From Terriglobia bacterium (GTDB lineage: Bacteria > Acidobacteriota > Terriglobia > Terriglobales > Acidobacteriaceae), in contig JAIQFT010000020.1 in the NCBI GenBank assembly GCA_020073185.1, forward strand, positions 1 to 64,000: 64,000 nt of DNA, read 5' to 3'. Below the pieces are notes generated by a model that saw only the letters and a list, made by a program, of their open reading frames with translations, had not been told where the DNA came from and ran no database searches. Positions 42,684 to 51,230 of the stretch are shown here, in pieces (the first letter of the stretch is position 1; every line of letters begins with the position of its first letter). The position numbers and the translations under genes were made by a program.

Positions 42684-44228
42684 CTAACGCAGAAGAGTGG
42701 CTTCGCTTTCTCGTGGGGATGGTGTCACGACCGTCCGCGCTTGCACCTTCTCAAAAGTTGCGATCCAGGACAGGGGCGGCAGCGGGACCCACGTATCCAG
42801 CCGGCGCAGGACGGGCGCAGCCCAGTTGACGAACTTCACCTGCAGCAGGCTGAAGCGTTCTCGGCGGAGGACACGCCCTGCGAACCACCACGGAACACTG
42901 CAGGCGCGGTTGAAGGGTACGATGGACGCGCATCGCATGCCGGCTTTCTCCGCCAAGCGATGAAGCTGATCTCGGGTGTAACGCCGGCGGTGACCGAGGC
43001 TGCGATCAATCGCGCCAAACAGCGCGGGGGCATTCGGCACCAGGGCAACGATGCGCCCATCCTCGCGGATGCTGTCCCCGATGCCACGGAGCACCGCGAC
43101 GTCGTCGTCCACGTGCTCCAGCACATTTTGGCAGATGACGGTGTGAAACCTGCGCCCGGCGGGAAGCGATGCGGGATCGGCGGGGTCAATCTGCGAGGCC
43201 TCCAGATACGGACGGGTGACGGTCAGCTTGCGCAGTTCGCGCACGAAGAGCGGGTTCGCATCGCAAGCGCAGTATAGCGTCCGGGGAATCAACTGCACGG
43301 TCAGGCTGCCCATGCCGGCGCCAATCTCCAGCACATCGGAGCCGAGGTGGGGACGCAGCCGGCTCGCCAGCCAGGAGGCATACTTTGGCGCACGGCCCAG
43401 CCGCACCGAAACCTCGCTGCCGTACTGATCGGGTTGGCAGATGCGATCGGAGACCTTGAACCGGGCAATCGCAAACAGCGCTCCCAGGCCATCCTTCCAG
43501 CCGATCTTTTTCCCTTCTTGATACGTTCTGCCGGAGTAGCTGATGGGAACTTCGAAGATATGCGCGCCACGTTTGGCCAGCTTGATGGTCAGTTCCGGCT
43601 CGATACGAAAATCATTGCTCACCAGCGGAATCGTCTTCAGCAAGTCGGTGCGGACCATCTTGTAACAGGTTTCTATGTCGGTGAGGTTTAGGTCGCTGGC
43701 CAGATCGCACAAGAACGTCAGCACGTGATTGCCGATGGAGTGCTTGAAGAGCAGGGCGCGCTTGAATCCCCCGGCCATGAAACGGGAACCGAATACCGCG
43801 TCGGCATTTTCGTGCAGAAACAGTGGCAGCATCTGCAGGAGGTCGCGCGGGTGGTACTCGAGATCGGCATCATGGATGACCGAGAGTTCGCACTCGGCAT
43901 GTTCGAGGGCGGTGCGTACGGCCGCTCCCTTGCCCTGATTGCGCTCATGGCGCAAGAAATGCCAATCCAACTTGCCCGAGGGGTCGGCGGGAAGGTTCTG
44001 CTGAAAGCGCTGCAGCACCACTGCGGATTCGTCGCGCGAACAGTCGTCAACCACGATGACCTGAATCCGACTGAGCAGGGGCGACTCGGCCAAGATCAGC
44101 AGCCTTCGCAGGCTTGCCTCCACCAGGTACTGTTCGTTATACACAGGGACAAAGATCGAGAGACTGGTCCGCGGGCCGGAACCGTTCTGAGGACTTCCGA
44201 GGAACAGAGATTTGGCATCAGGTGTCAT
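42684..44228 (-). CDS. Fusion of a GT2 glycosyltransferase with a class I methyltransferase
   Basis: The 514-residue protein has an N-terminal GT-A domain (about 20-260): TSLSIFVPVYNEQYLVEASL, IQVIVVDDCSRDES, NQGKGAAVRTALEHA, IHDADLEYHP (118-127), GSRFMAGGFKRA and ETCYKMVRTDLLK, typical of polyprenyl-phosphate mannosyl/glucosyl synthases. The C-terminal domain (about 285-500) is a methyltransferase with VLEIGAGMGSLTVQL, VICQNVLEHVDDD, and LVPNAPALFGAIDRSLGHRR. One protein could thus make a polyprenyl-linked sugar and methylate it or another glycan. The ATG at 44228 gives a normal GT2 N-terminus; the frame to 44480 reads poorly. It is convergent with the preceding gene and lies downstream of the terminator at 44368-44395. 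Confidence 0.9.
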   Translation of the reverse strand: MTPDAKSLFLGSPQNGSGPRTSLSIFVPVYNEQYLVEASLRRLLILAESPLLSRIQVIVVDDCSRDESAVVLQRFQQNLPADPSGKLDWHFLRHERNQGKGAAVRTALEHAECELSVIHDADLEYHPRDLLQMLPLFLHENADAVFGSRFMAGGFKRALLFKHSIGNHVLTFLCDLASDLNLTDIETCYKMVRTDLLKTIPLVSNDFRIEPELTIKLAKRGAHIFEVPISYSGRTYQEGKKIGWKDGLGALFAIARFKVSDRICQPDQYGSEVSVRLGRAPKYASWLASRLRPHLGSDVLEIGAGMGSLTVQLIPRTLYCACDANPLFVRELRKLTVTRPYLEASQIDPADPASLPAGRRFHTVICQNVLEHVDDDVAVLRGIGDSIREDGRIVALVPNAPALFGAIDRSLGHRRRYTRDQLHRLAEKAGMRCASIVPFNRACSVPWWFAGRVLRRERFSLLQVKFVNWAAPVLRRLDTWVPLPPLSWIATFEKVQARTVVTPSPRESEATLLR

Positions 44229-44504
44229 CGGCCTGCAAATTGAAAGTATTGTACCGGCAAAGGCAGTTCTAATCCGGTGGCGACACCGGTTCTCTGCGAG
44301 TTTGTCGAGCTCGGGTGACCGGGAACAGCACGCCTCGCGTGGTTCTTTCTCCCGCAAAAGGCCCGTGAAAAATGCCCTCGCCTCTGCGAGGGCATAGCCT
44401 AAGGCTGGTGGTCTTTCACCTCGACGACGGCGGAATGGCCATTCTTGTTCAGGCCGGCATTCGCCGATTGAAAAACACAAGCCGGATGCGCGCGCGGCCG
44501 TAGC
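44229..44504. other. Intergenic region holding the terminator of the right-hand operon
   Basis: This 276-base stretch separates the UDP-GlcNAc 2-epimerase gene from the GT2-methyltransferase fusion gene. It holds the hairpin terminator at 44368-44395 and, beyond it, the promoter region of the fusion gene. No gene is seen. Confidence 0.55.
44368..44395 (-). terminator. Intrinsic terminator of the 54.6-44.5 kb operon
   Basis: On the minus strand a perfect ten-base-pair stem (ATGCCCTCGC with GCGAGGGCAT) with a four-base loop is followed by TTTTTC. It lies 110 bases after the stop of the UDP-GlcNAc 2-epimerase gene and should end that operon. Confidence 0.85.
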
Positions 44505-45572
44505 TCAGAATCGGCTGGCAGCAATGATCGCGGCGATTCGTTCGGCCGCGTGTCCGTCCCACAGCGGCGGGATTGCAGCACGTTTTTTCGGACCGTTCAG
44601 AACCTCGTAAGCCGTGGACCGAATTCTTTCGACGCTGCGTCCGACAAGATGGTTCGTGCCCAGATCGATGGTGATGGGACGTTCCGTGTTCTCGCGTACC
44701 GTGATGCAGGGCACGCCCAGGTAGGTGGTTTCTTCCTGAATGCCGCCGGAGTCGGTAATGACCAGCGCGGCACGGGTTTGCGACCCGAGAAATTCGATGT
44801 AAGGCAGCGGATCGATCATGCGCACGCCATCGGGCTGAAGACCGGCATCCGCAAGGTTCTTCCGCGTCCTCGGGTGAACCGGAAAAACAACTGGCACGTC
44901 TTTGGCGATTTCGCACAGGGTGGCGATCACTTTCGCCAGCCAGGGCAGATCGTCAACGTTTGAAGGCCGGTGCAACGTGACCAGAACGAACTGCTCGGGC
45001 AGATCCTTGGGGATCTGCTGCCGCGCCACCGGCAGCATGCGAACCAGGGTATCAATCATTACGTTGCCGACCAGGTGCACCTTTTCCGGCGCGACCCCTT
45101 CGCGGGCAAGATTTTCATTGCCGTCCCGGGATGGCGTGAACAGAAGGTCCGCGACTTGGTCCGTCAGCAAGCGGTTGACTTCTTCCGGCATGGTGCGATC
45201 GAACGACCGCAGTCCGGCCTCAACATGCCCGACTTTGACCAGTAACTTGGCACAGACCAGGGCCGCCGCGACGGTCGAGTTCACGTCTCCGTAAACGAGC
45301 ACCAAATCCGGTTTTCGCTCCACTACGACCGGCTCGAAGCGGCTGATGATCTCCGCTGTCTGCTGGGCGTGTGAACCCGAACCGACCTGTAGATTGACAT
45401 CCGGCGCCGGGATCGCCAATTGCTGGAAAAACACGTCCGACATGTTGGCGTCGTAATGCTGGCCGGTGTGAACGATGGTTTGACGGACGGATGAGTGTTC
45501 GCCCAAGGCGCGAACCACGGGCGCCGCCTTCATGAAGTTGGGGCGCGCTCCCACGACGTGCAGTATGTGCAT
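44505..45572 (-). CDS. wecB: UDP-N-acetylglucosamine 2-epimerase (non-hydrolysing)
   Basis: The 355-residue enzyme converts UDP-GlcNAc to UDP-ManNAc. It has the family start ILHVVGARPNFMKAAPVVRA, then HTGQHYDANMSDVFF, VYGDVNSTVAAA (Asp96), HVEAGLRSFDRTMPEEVNR (Glu118, Glu131), TLHRPSNVD and GGIQEETTYLGVPCITVREN with TERPIT. The ATG at 45572 is chosen, with AGGGAAA upstream. It is the last gene of the operon, right after the dehydrogenase-aminotransferase fusion, whose first domain looks like a UDP-ManNAc dehydrogenase. Together they can give UDP-ManNAcA. A WbpI-type role on UDP-GlcNAc(3NAc)A is an alternative because WbpB/E/D-like genes are in the same operon. Confidence 0.93.
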   Translation of the reverse strand: MHILHVVGARPNFMKAAPVVRALGEHSSVRQTIVHTGQHYDANMSDVFFQQLAIPAPDVNLQVGSGSHAQQTAEIISRFEPVVVERKPDLVLVYGDVNSTVAAALVCAKLLVKVGHVEAGLRSFDRTMPEEVNRLLTDQVADLLFTPSRDGNENLAREGVAPEKVHLVGNVMIDTLVRMLPVARQQIPKDLPEQFVLVTLHRPSNVDDLPWLAKVIATLCEIAKDVPVVFPVHPRTRKNLADAGLQPDGVRMIDPLPYIEFLGSQTRAALVITDSGGIQEETTYLGVPCITVRENTERPITIDLGTNHLVGRSVERIRSTAYEVLNGPKKRAAIPPLWDGHAAERIAAIIAASRF

Positions 45573-45595
45573 GACTGGTCGTTTCCCTGTGCTTC

Positions 45596-48118
45596 CTAAT
45601 CTGTATGGCCCGCCGCTGAGCCCACCCGTTGATCGCGGCAGCAACTCGCCAGCGCGGCCACGACACGGTCCTGATCGGCTTCGCTCATCTGGTGGTACAA
45701 CGGCAGAATAATGGTTTCATCCTGGGCGCGCTCGCTGTTGACCAGGCGCTCGCAACGGCCGCCCCGGCAGGCGCAGCGACCCTCGCCGGAACCGCACGAC
45801 CAGGGTTCCTGGTCGTAGGCGGGTTCACGATGCGCGCACATGACCCCGCGTCGAGTGGATACGCCGGAGTCCAGCATGGCCTGCATGACTTGCCGCTGAT
45901 CCACGCCCTGCGGCAGGCGAACGCAGTACGACTGCCAGTTTGTACGCGCCCACGCCGGCTCCGCCGGTGGCGTGATGCCCGGAATGCCGGCCAACAGCTC
46001 GGCGTAACGCTGCGCCAACTCACGACGGCGGGCGATCATGCCGGAGAGCCGCCGGAGTTGCCCACGTCCGACCGCCCCCTGGATGTCCGTCATGCGATAG
46101 TTGTATCCCAGTTCGTCATAGGATTCGTAGACCACCTGCGCGGATCCGTGGCGCACCGTGTCCGGCACCGACATTCCGTGCTGGCGCCACAGCCGGAATT
46201 GGCGATCCCAGGCGGCATTGGCGGTCGTCAGCATACCGCCGTCGCCGGTGGTGACCAGCTTGCGCGGATGAAATGAGAAGCAGGCAATGTCGCCGTGTGG
46301 CCGTCCGATCTTCTCCCACTTCCCTTCCCACACGATCTCGCTGCCGATGGCGCACGCGGCGTCTTCGATCACCGGTAAGCCGTGCCTGCGCGCAATGGCG
46401 ACAATCGCCGCCAGCTCGCAGGGCATGCCGATCTGGTGGACGCAGAGGATGGCCCTCGTTCGGGGCGTGATCACCTGCTCGATGAGGGCGGGGTCCATGC
46501 TGAAACTGACAGGATCGATGTCCACGAACACCGGCAGCGCGCCGCAGTAGCGGACCACGTTGGCGGTCGCGATGAAGGAATGGCTGACGGTGATCACCTC
46601 GTCGCCGGGGCCGATGCCCACAGCCTTGAGCGCCAGGTGAAGCGCCGTCGTCCCGCTGGAGACCGCGCACGCGTGGGCGGCGCCCACCACATCGCAGAAT
46701 TCGCGCTCGAAAGCGGCTACCTGCGGGCCCTGCGTTACCCATCCGCCGCGAATGACATCGGCAGCCGCTTCCGCTTCCTCGCCTCCGAGCAACGGCCTGG
46801 CTACTGGGACTTGTGCCTCGGTTTTGGCTCGCTGGTCAGGCACGCCAATTCCGACGTATTTCAGGCCCGCACCGAGAACCTCTTCCTCATTCCAGAAGTT
46901 ACGCCCATCGCAGATGACGCGCACGCCAGCCGTTGCCAGGGACTCGAAATTCATGCTGCCGTACTGTGGGTGCGCAGTGTTCAGAATCGCAATTTCGGGA
47001 GCGGGCCGCTCCTTGAAACTTCCCGGTTGGAATCCCAGGCGGCGCATCTCCTCATCGCTATAGAGAGGATCGTGGAGTCGGACGTCGGCCCCGTGCCTCA
47101 CCAGGGCGTCGCGGATCAGAAATGCCGGCGAGAACAGGTGCTCCTTGACCGACGGCCGGAATGCAAGCCCGAGGATCAGCGCCTTTCTCCCTGACAACGT
47201 CCCCAATTCACGAGCCACGCGCCTGACCGCGTGCTCCGCCTGCTCGTCATTGATCAGGCGGCTGCGATAACCGAGCACCAGCGGAACTCCGCGCCGCTCT
47301 CCATCACGGATGAGAAAGTACGGATACACCGGAGTGCAATGTCCGCCGACGCCGATGCCGGGTCGCAGCAACATCGCCTCGCCGTCGGTGTTGGCGGCTT
47401 GGCGTACGGGCTCGAAGCTCACCCCGGCAGCTTCGGCATAGCGCGCCAACTCATTCGCCAGGGCGATATTCACATCGCGATACGCCATGCCGGCCAGCTT
47501 GACGAACTCAGCAGCCTCCAGCGCCCCGACGTTCGTCACCTCAGTGCCTAGATACTGCCCGTAGAAAGCGGCGCCGCGCTCTGCCGAAGCCGTGTTGATG
47601 CCACCCACCACCTTCGGCGTTTTCGTCAGGTGGTCGAGGACGAGTTGGCTCTTTACGCGCTCGGGCGAGTACACGACGTCAAAATCGTGGCCGGCGCGAA
47701 GTCCGCTGCGCTCCAGGATAGGAACAAAGTGACGTCGCGTGGATCCCAGCGGAACTGTCGTTTCATAAGAAACCATGGTGCCTGGGCGGAGCTGCGCGGC
47801 GATTTGCCCGGACACAGAACACAAAATTGACAGGTCCGCATCTAGCTCTGGCGTGAGCAACGCAGGGACGATCACGACCACGACATCGCTTTCCGCTACC
47901 GAGCGAGCGGTGTCGGTGGTTGCGACCAGAGCGCGGCGCTCGACGGCAGCGCACAAAAGCTCCGCGACTCCCGGCTCGTCAATCGGGCAGCGGCCGGCGT
48001 TGATGGCGTCAACGACCTCCTGGCGGACATCGCAGGCCAGCACCGCTGCGCCTCGCGCGGCGAACTGGCAGGCCAGCGGCAGGCCCATCTTGCCGGCGCC
48101 GATGACGGCAACTTTCAT
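45596..48118 (-). CDS. Fusion of a UDP-sugar 6-dehydrogenase with a DegT-type aminotransferase
   Basis: The 840-residue protein carries two full enzymes in one frame. Residues 1 to about 425 are a nucleotide-sugar dehydrogenase: VIGAGKMGLPLACQFA, YETTVPLGSTRRHFVP, YSPERVKSQLV, and GIGVGGHCTPVYPYF with catalytic Cys261, resembling the WecC/WbpO UDP-ManNAc type. Residues about 440-820 are a sugar aminotransferase: SSGTTALHLALKAVGIGPG, EDAACAIGSEIVWEGK, FSFHPRKLVTTGDGG with the PLP-binding Lys620, and YNYRMTDIQGAVGRGQL. A cysteine-rich insert (CGSGEGRCACRGGRC) lies near residue 795. The ATG overlaps the previous stop (ATGA). The two activities may act one after the other on one sugar, but no known pathway requires them in one chain. 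No frameshift or internal stop is seen. Confidence 0.93.
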   Translation of the reverse strand: MKVAVIGAGKMGLPLACQFAARGAAVLACDVRQEVVDAINAGRCPIDEPGVAELLCAAVERRALVATTDTARSVAESDVVVVIVPALLTPELDADLSILCSVSGQIAAQLRPGTMVSYETTVPLGSTRRHFVPILERSGLRAGHDFDVVYSPERVKSQLVLDHLTKTPKVVGGINTASAERGAAFYGQYLGTEVTNVGALEAAEFVKLAGMAYRDVNIALANELARYAEAAGVSFEPVRQAANTDGEAMLLRPGIGVGGHCTPVYPYFLIRDGERRGVPLVLGYRSRLINDEQAEHAVRRVARELGTLSGRKALILGLAFRPSVKEHLFSPAFLIRDALVRHGADVRLHDPLYSDEEMRRLGFQPGSFKERPAPEIAILNTAHPQYGSMNFESLATAGVRVICDGRNFWNEEEVLGAGLKYVGIGVPDQRAKTEAQVPVARPLLGGEEAEAAADVIRGGWVTQGPQVAAFEREFCDVVGAAHACAVSSGTTALHLALKAVGIGPGDEVITVSHSFIATANVVRYCGALPVFVDIDPVSFSMDPALIEQVITPRTRAILCVHQIGMPCELAAIVAIARRHGLPVIEDAACAIGSEIVWEGKWEKIGRPHGDIACFSFHPRKLVTTGDGGMLTTANAAWDRQFRLWRQHGMSVPDTVRHGSAQVVYESYDELGYNYRMTDIQGAVGRGQLRRLSGMIARRRELAQRYAELLAGIPGITPPAEPAWARTNWQSYCVRLPQGVDQRQVMQAMLDSGVSTRRGVMCAHREPAYDQEPWSCGSGEGRCACRGGRCERLVNSERAQDETIILPLYHQMSEADQDRVVAALASCCRDQRVGSAAGHTD

Positions 48119-49086
48119 CGCACTGCTCCCTTAGCCTTGGAAAACCACTGCAACGTCGAGTTCAGTCCCTGCTCCAAATCTACCTTGGGCTCATAGCCGA
48201 GTATGGTGCGAGCGCGCTCGATAACAGGGACGCGGGCGCGCACCTCGGCACGGCTCACGGCTTCAAACTCAATGGACGTTCCCGGCACGAGGCGCGCTAT
48301 CCGGCGCGCCAACCCGAGCGTGGTCTCGATTTCACGCGGGTTGCCGATATTGAACACCCCCGTGGAGTGTTCGCGAACCTGCAGGATGCGCTCAATTGCA
48401 TCCACCATGTCGCTGACGTAGCACCACGCCCGAACCGGCGAACCGTCGCCATAAACCTTCAGCGGTTTGCCCTCCAGGGCGGCACGACAGAAGTTGCTGA
48501 TCGCTCCCTCGCCCGTCTGGCGCGGACCATAGATGTTGAACGGACGCACCACCGTGGCCGTAAAGCCGTGCGCCTCTCCATAACACAACGAGAAGTGTTC
48601 GGTGGCAAGTTTGCTGGTGGCGTAAACCCAACGGCGTTCGGATGAAGCGCCGATGCCGCATGGCATCTCTTCCGTGACCCACATGGCATCCGCTCCGAAA
48701 ATTTCGCTTGTAGAAAAATCGACGAAGTGGGCGATGCCGCGGCGCGCAGCCTCATCCAGCACATTCACCGTACCTAGAATATTTACCTGCAACGTCTTCA
48801 GCGATTCCTGGTAGTAGCTCGACACACCGGCAATGGCCGCCAGGTGAAGCACGACATCAATGCCGCCATCGAAAGCGCCGGCGACCGAAGATTTGTCGAG
48901 CGTGTCGCCGGAGATGAACTTAATGCACGGGTGGGTACGAAGATGCGGTGCCAGCGAGAGCGAGTCCCGCCGTCCGTTATCAAACAGGATGACTTCTTTG
49001 GCCTGCCCGGAAAAACGCTCCGCCAGGTGCGTGCCGATGAAGCCCGCCCCGCCGGTGATCAGAATTCGACTTTGATCAATGCCCAT
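48115..49086 (-). CDS. NAD-dependent epimerase/dehydratase (extended SDR)
   Basis: The 323-residue protein has ILITGGAGFIGTHLAERF, LHLAAIAGVSSYYQE, FSTSEIFGADAM, the catalytic YATSKLATEHF, RPFNIYGPRQTGEGAI, and VYGDGSPVRAWCYVSDMVDA followed by GVFNIGNPREIETT. It belongs to the UDP-glucose 4-epimerase/UDP-glucuronate decarboxylase branch of sugar-nucleotide SDRs. Tyr and Lys are present. It shares an ATGA overlap with the dehydrogenase-aminotransferase fusion gene, so the three activities (4- or 3,5-modification, oxidation, transamination) may work on the same sugar. The substrate is not assignable. Confidence 0.85.
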   Translation of the reverse strand: MGIDQSRILITGGAGFIGTHLAERFSGQAKEVILFDNGRRDSLSLAPHLRTHPCIKFISGDTLDKSSVAGAFDGGIDVVLHLAAIAGVSSYYQESLKTLQVNILGTVNVLDEAARRGIAHFVDFSTSEIFGADAMWVTEEMPCGIGASSERRWVYATSKLATEHFSLCYGEAHGFTATVVRPFNIYGPRQTGEGAISNFCRAALEGKPLKVYGDGSPVRAWCYVSDMVDAIERILQVREHSTGVFNIGNPREIETTLGLARRIARLVPGTSIEFEAVSRAEVRARVPVIERARTILGYEPKVDLEQGLNSTLQWFSKAKGAVR

Positions 49087-49119
49087 GATCGCGTTCTGTC
49101 TCTCGTGCCGCCCGACGCG

Positions 49120-50160
49120 CTACTTGTGCTCAGCGGCGCAGGCGGCACTCGCCTCCTCCGCCCCTTCGACCGGCTCTGCTTGCGATGCCAGCGCCCGCAG
49201 CGTCACCGTCGAGCCTGCGCAGCAGAGCCCGGTGATACTAGTCGATAGCAACACCCAGGCATGAAGAACCAGCGTAAGCGCCAAAGCGATTGCGGCGCCC
49301 ACGCCGGTGAGAGCGATGGCGGCCGAGGAAAAAAACTCGTAGGTGCCAAGCGCCCCCGGTGCTGCCGGTATCATCAGCGCCAGCCCAAGCACCGCGCATA
49401 CCATGAGGCCGGCTGCGAGCGACATGGGAACGTGCATCGCCCAAGCTAAGCCGCACACCAGGCCCGCTTCCGTTGTCCAGATGGCTGCCGTGATGGCCAG
49501 CAAAACGGTCATGTCGCGCATCGAAGCGACCGCATGCAAGCCTTCCGCGAACGAGCTGCCCAGGTGCGCAATTCTCTCGCCCAACGCGGCGAATCCGGCC
49601 GCGCGAAACCTTCGTTCCACCCACCCGAGAAGCCACGGTGACCGATAGCGCAGCACGATAACGACCGCCAACGCGCCGCCAAAAATGATGGCCGCGGCAA
49701 TCTCCAGTCGCGCCATCCACTGCGGCGGCGTCAAGAAGCGAAACGACAATAGGACAACTGCCAGCAGCGCCAGCCCGTCCAGAATCTTCTCGACCCCGAG
49801 CGTTGCCAGGGCGAGCGTCCCGCCGGCTAGCGATGTCTTGCGGGATACCAGTACGCACCGGGCCAGATCGCCGCCGCGCCCCGGCACAAAATTGTTCAAC
49901 GCGTTGCCCACCGCCAGCGTCTGAAAACATACCCAAAAGCCCGGTCTGGCATGAGGTGGAAAAATCCGCTGCCAGCGCCATGCGCGCAGCGGGTAATTGA
50001 GCAACGTCATGCCGACCGGAAGCAGCAGGTAGCGGCCATCCAGGTCGCGCAAGCGGAACCAGGTCTGCCGCAGATCGGCATTGCGCAGCGCCAGCCACAG
50101 AAATAGGGCGCTGACGATCAACCCCAGGACCAGCGCGCGTGTTTTCCTGCTCCTTGCCAC
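49120..50160 (-). CDS. Flippase-like membrane protein (LPG synthase transmembrane/UPF0104 family)
   Basis: The 346-residue protein has about eight hydrophobic segments and the family blocks YPLRAWRWQRIF, TLAVGNALNNFVPGRGGDLA, RCVLVSRKT, and PAAPGALGTYEFF. This family includes the membrane domain of lysylphosphatidylglycerol synthase and archaeal AglD. In polysaccharide loci such proteins are often next to GtrB-like transferases and are thought to help move polyprenyl-linked sugars across the membrane. Here it follows such a gene by 12 bases, and both fit a module for periplasmic glucosylation. Start codon is GTG. Function is inferred from context. Confidence 0.85.
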   Translation of the reverse strand: MARSRKTRALVLGLIVSALFLWLALRNADLRQTWFRLRDLDGRYLLLPVGMTLLNYPLRAWRWQRIFPPHARPGFWVCFQTLAVGNALNNFVPGRGGDLARCVLVSRKTSLAGGTLALATLGVEKILDGLALLAVVLLSFRFLTPPQWMARLEIAAAIIFGGALAVVIVLRYRSPWLLGWVERRFRAAGFAALGERIAHLGSSFAEGLHAVASMRDMTVLLAITAAIWTTEAGLVCGLAWAMHVPMSLAAGLMVCAVLGLALMIPAAPGALGTYEFFSSAAIALTGVGAAIALALTLVLHAWVLLSTSITGLCCAGSTVTLRALASQAEPVEGAEEASAACAAEHK

Positions 50161-50172
50161 CGCCGGGCGTCC

Positions 50173-51198
50173 CTATCGCTCCTCGCGAACGCTACCCGCG
50201 AGGGCACTCCGCGCCCGGGCCATTTCCGCCGTGGTTGCTTCGACCAGATAACGCGGACGCTGCCGCGATTCGTCCAGCGCGCGCCATAAATATTCGCCCA
50301 ACACCCCCAGCATGACCATTTGCACGCCGCCAATCACCAGCACCACGATCATCAGCGAGGCCCAGCCCGAGACGGGGTTTCCGTGCAGGGCGTAGACCAG
50401 AACGTAGGCGGCATACAGCAAGCCCAACACCGCCACCGCAAACCCGACGTACGACATGGCGCGTATGGGGGCGTAGGTAAAGGACGTGACGGAGTCCACC
50501 ACCAGCTTCAGCTTTTTCTTCAGCGTCCAACCCGACCGGCCGTGCAGACGCGCCTGCTTGTCGTACAGAATCGAGCCCTGCCGAAATCCCATCCACGTCA
50601 GCAGCGCGACGATGCTGACGTTGGCTTCACGGAACTGCAGGAAGGCGTCAATGACGCAGCGGTCGAGAAGCATGAAATCGGCGCCGCTGGCCGGCATTTC
50701 GCGGATTCCGACAATGTGACGCATGAGCCAGAGGTATAGGCGGGAGAAACCGATGGTCGTGACCGTCTCGCCTTCTCGCCGGCGGCGCACCGCCCAAACC
50801 ACTTGATCGCCCTCGCGCCACCGCGACAGCAGATCGGGAATCACCTCCGGCGGATCCTGCAGATCGGAAGCCATGATGACGGCGGCCTGTCCGCGGCAGC
50901 CGTGCAGGCCGCAGGTGATCGCCATATGGGAACCGAAATTTCGTGCCAGCCGCACCGCGCGCACGCGAGCGTCGGCGGCGCTCAGGCGGCCGAGGACGGC
51001 AAACGTGTCGTCGGCGGAATGGTCGTCAACCACCACCCACTCCCAGTCGAGCTTCGCTGCGTCCAGCGCCTGCACCAACCGCTCGTACATGACGGGCACG
51101 TTCGCCGATTCGTTGTAGGCCGGCGTAACCACCGAGAGTACGGGCCGCTCCTCCTCGGGAGTATTCGCGTAATCGGCGAAATTGAAAGATTTGGACAT
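50173..51198 (-). CDS. Polyprenyl-phosphate glycosyltransferase (GtrB/ArnC-like)
   Basis: The 341-residue protein has a GT2 domain (LSVVTPAYNESANVPVMYER, WVVVDDHSADDTF, RNFGSHMAITCGL, MASDLQDPPEVIPDL, ASGADFMLLDRCVIDAFLQ) and two C-terminal membrane segments (about 245-268 and 278-302) ending GVLGEYLWRALDESRQRP. This is the layout of GtrB, ArnC and DPM1-like enzymes, which load a sugar onto undecaprenyl phosphate. The product could be flipped by the next membrane protein and added to the polymer in the periplasm. The ATG at 51198 is preferred to a GTG one codon earlier. The sugar is unknown. Confidence 0.92.
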   Translation of the reverse strand: MSKSFNFADYANTPEEERPVLSVVTPAYNESANVPVMYERLVQALDAAKLDWEWVVVDDHSADDTFAVLGRLSAADARVRAVRLARNFGSHMAITCGLHGCRGQAAVIMASDLQDPPEVIPDLLSRWREGDQVVWAVRRRREGETVTTIGFSRLYLWLMRHIVGIREMPASGADFMLLDRCVIDAFLQFREANVSIVALLTWMGFRQGSILYDKQARLHGRSGWTLKKKLKLVVDSVTSFTYAPIRAMSYVGFAVAVLGLLYAAYVLVYALHGNPVSGWASLMIVVLVIGGVQMVMLGVLGEYLWRALDESRQRPRYLVEATTAEMARARSALAGSVREER

Positions 51199-51230
51199 CA
51201 CAGCTCAGTCGCAGTACGTACCGGCTTCAC

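Noticed and set aside
42673-42694. TCTGCG/CGCAGA hairpin between convergent genes
   Set aside because: The stem is only six base pairs, without a T run, and partly lies in the coding end of the fusion gene; too weak to call a terminator.
46382-47194. Plus-strand open frame of 270 codons opposite the fusion gene
   Set aside because: It spans the domain junction of the fusion on the other strand and shows no recognisable family; it does not argue against the fusion.
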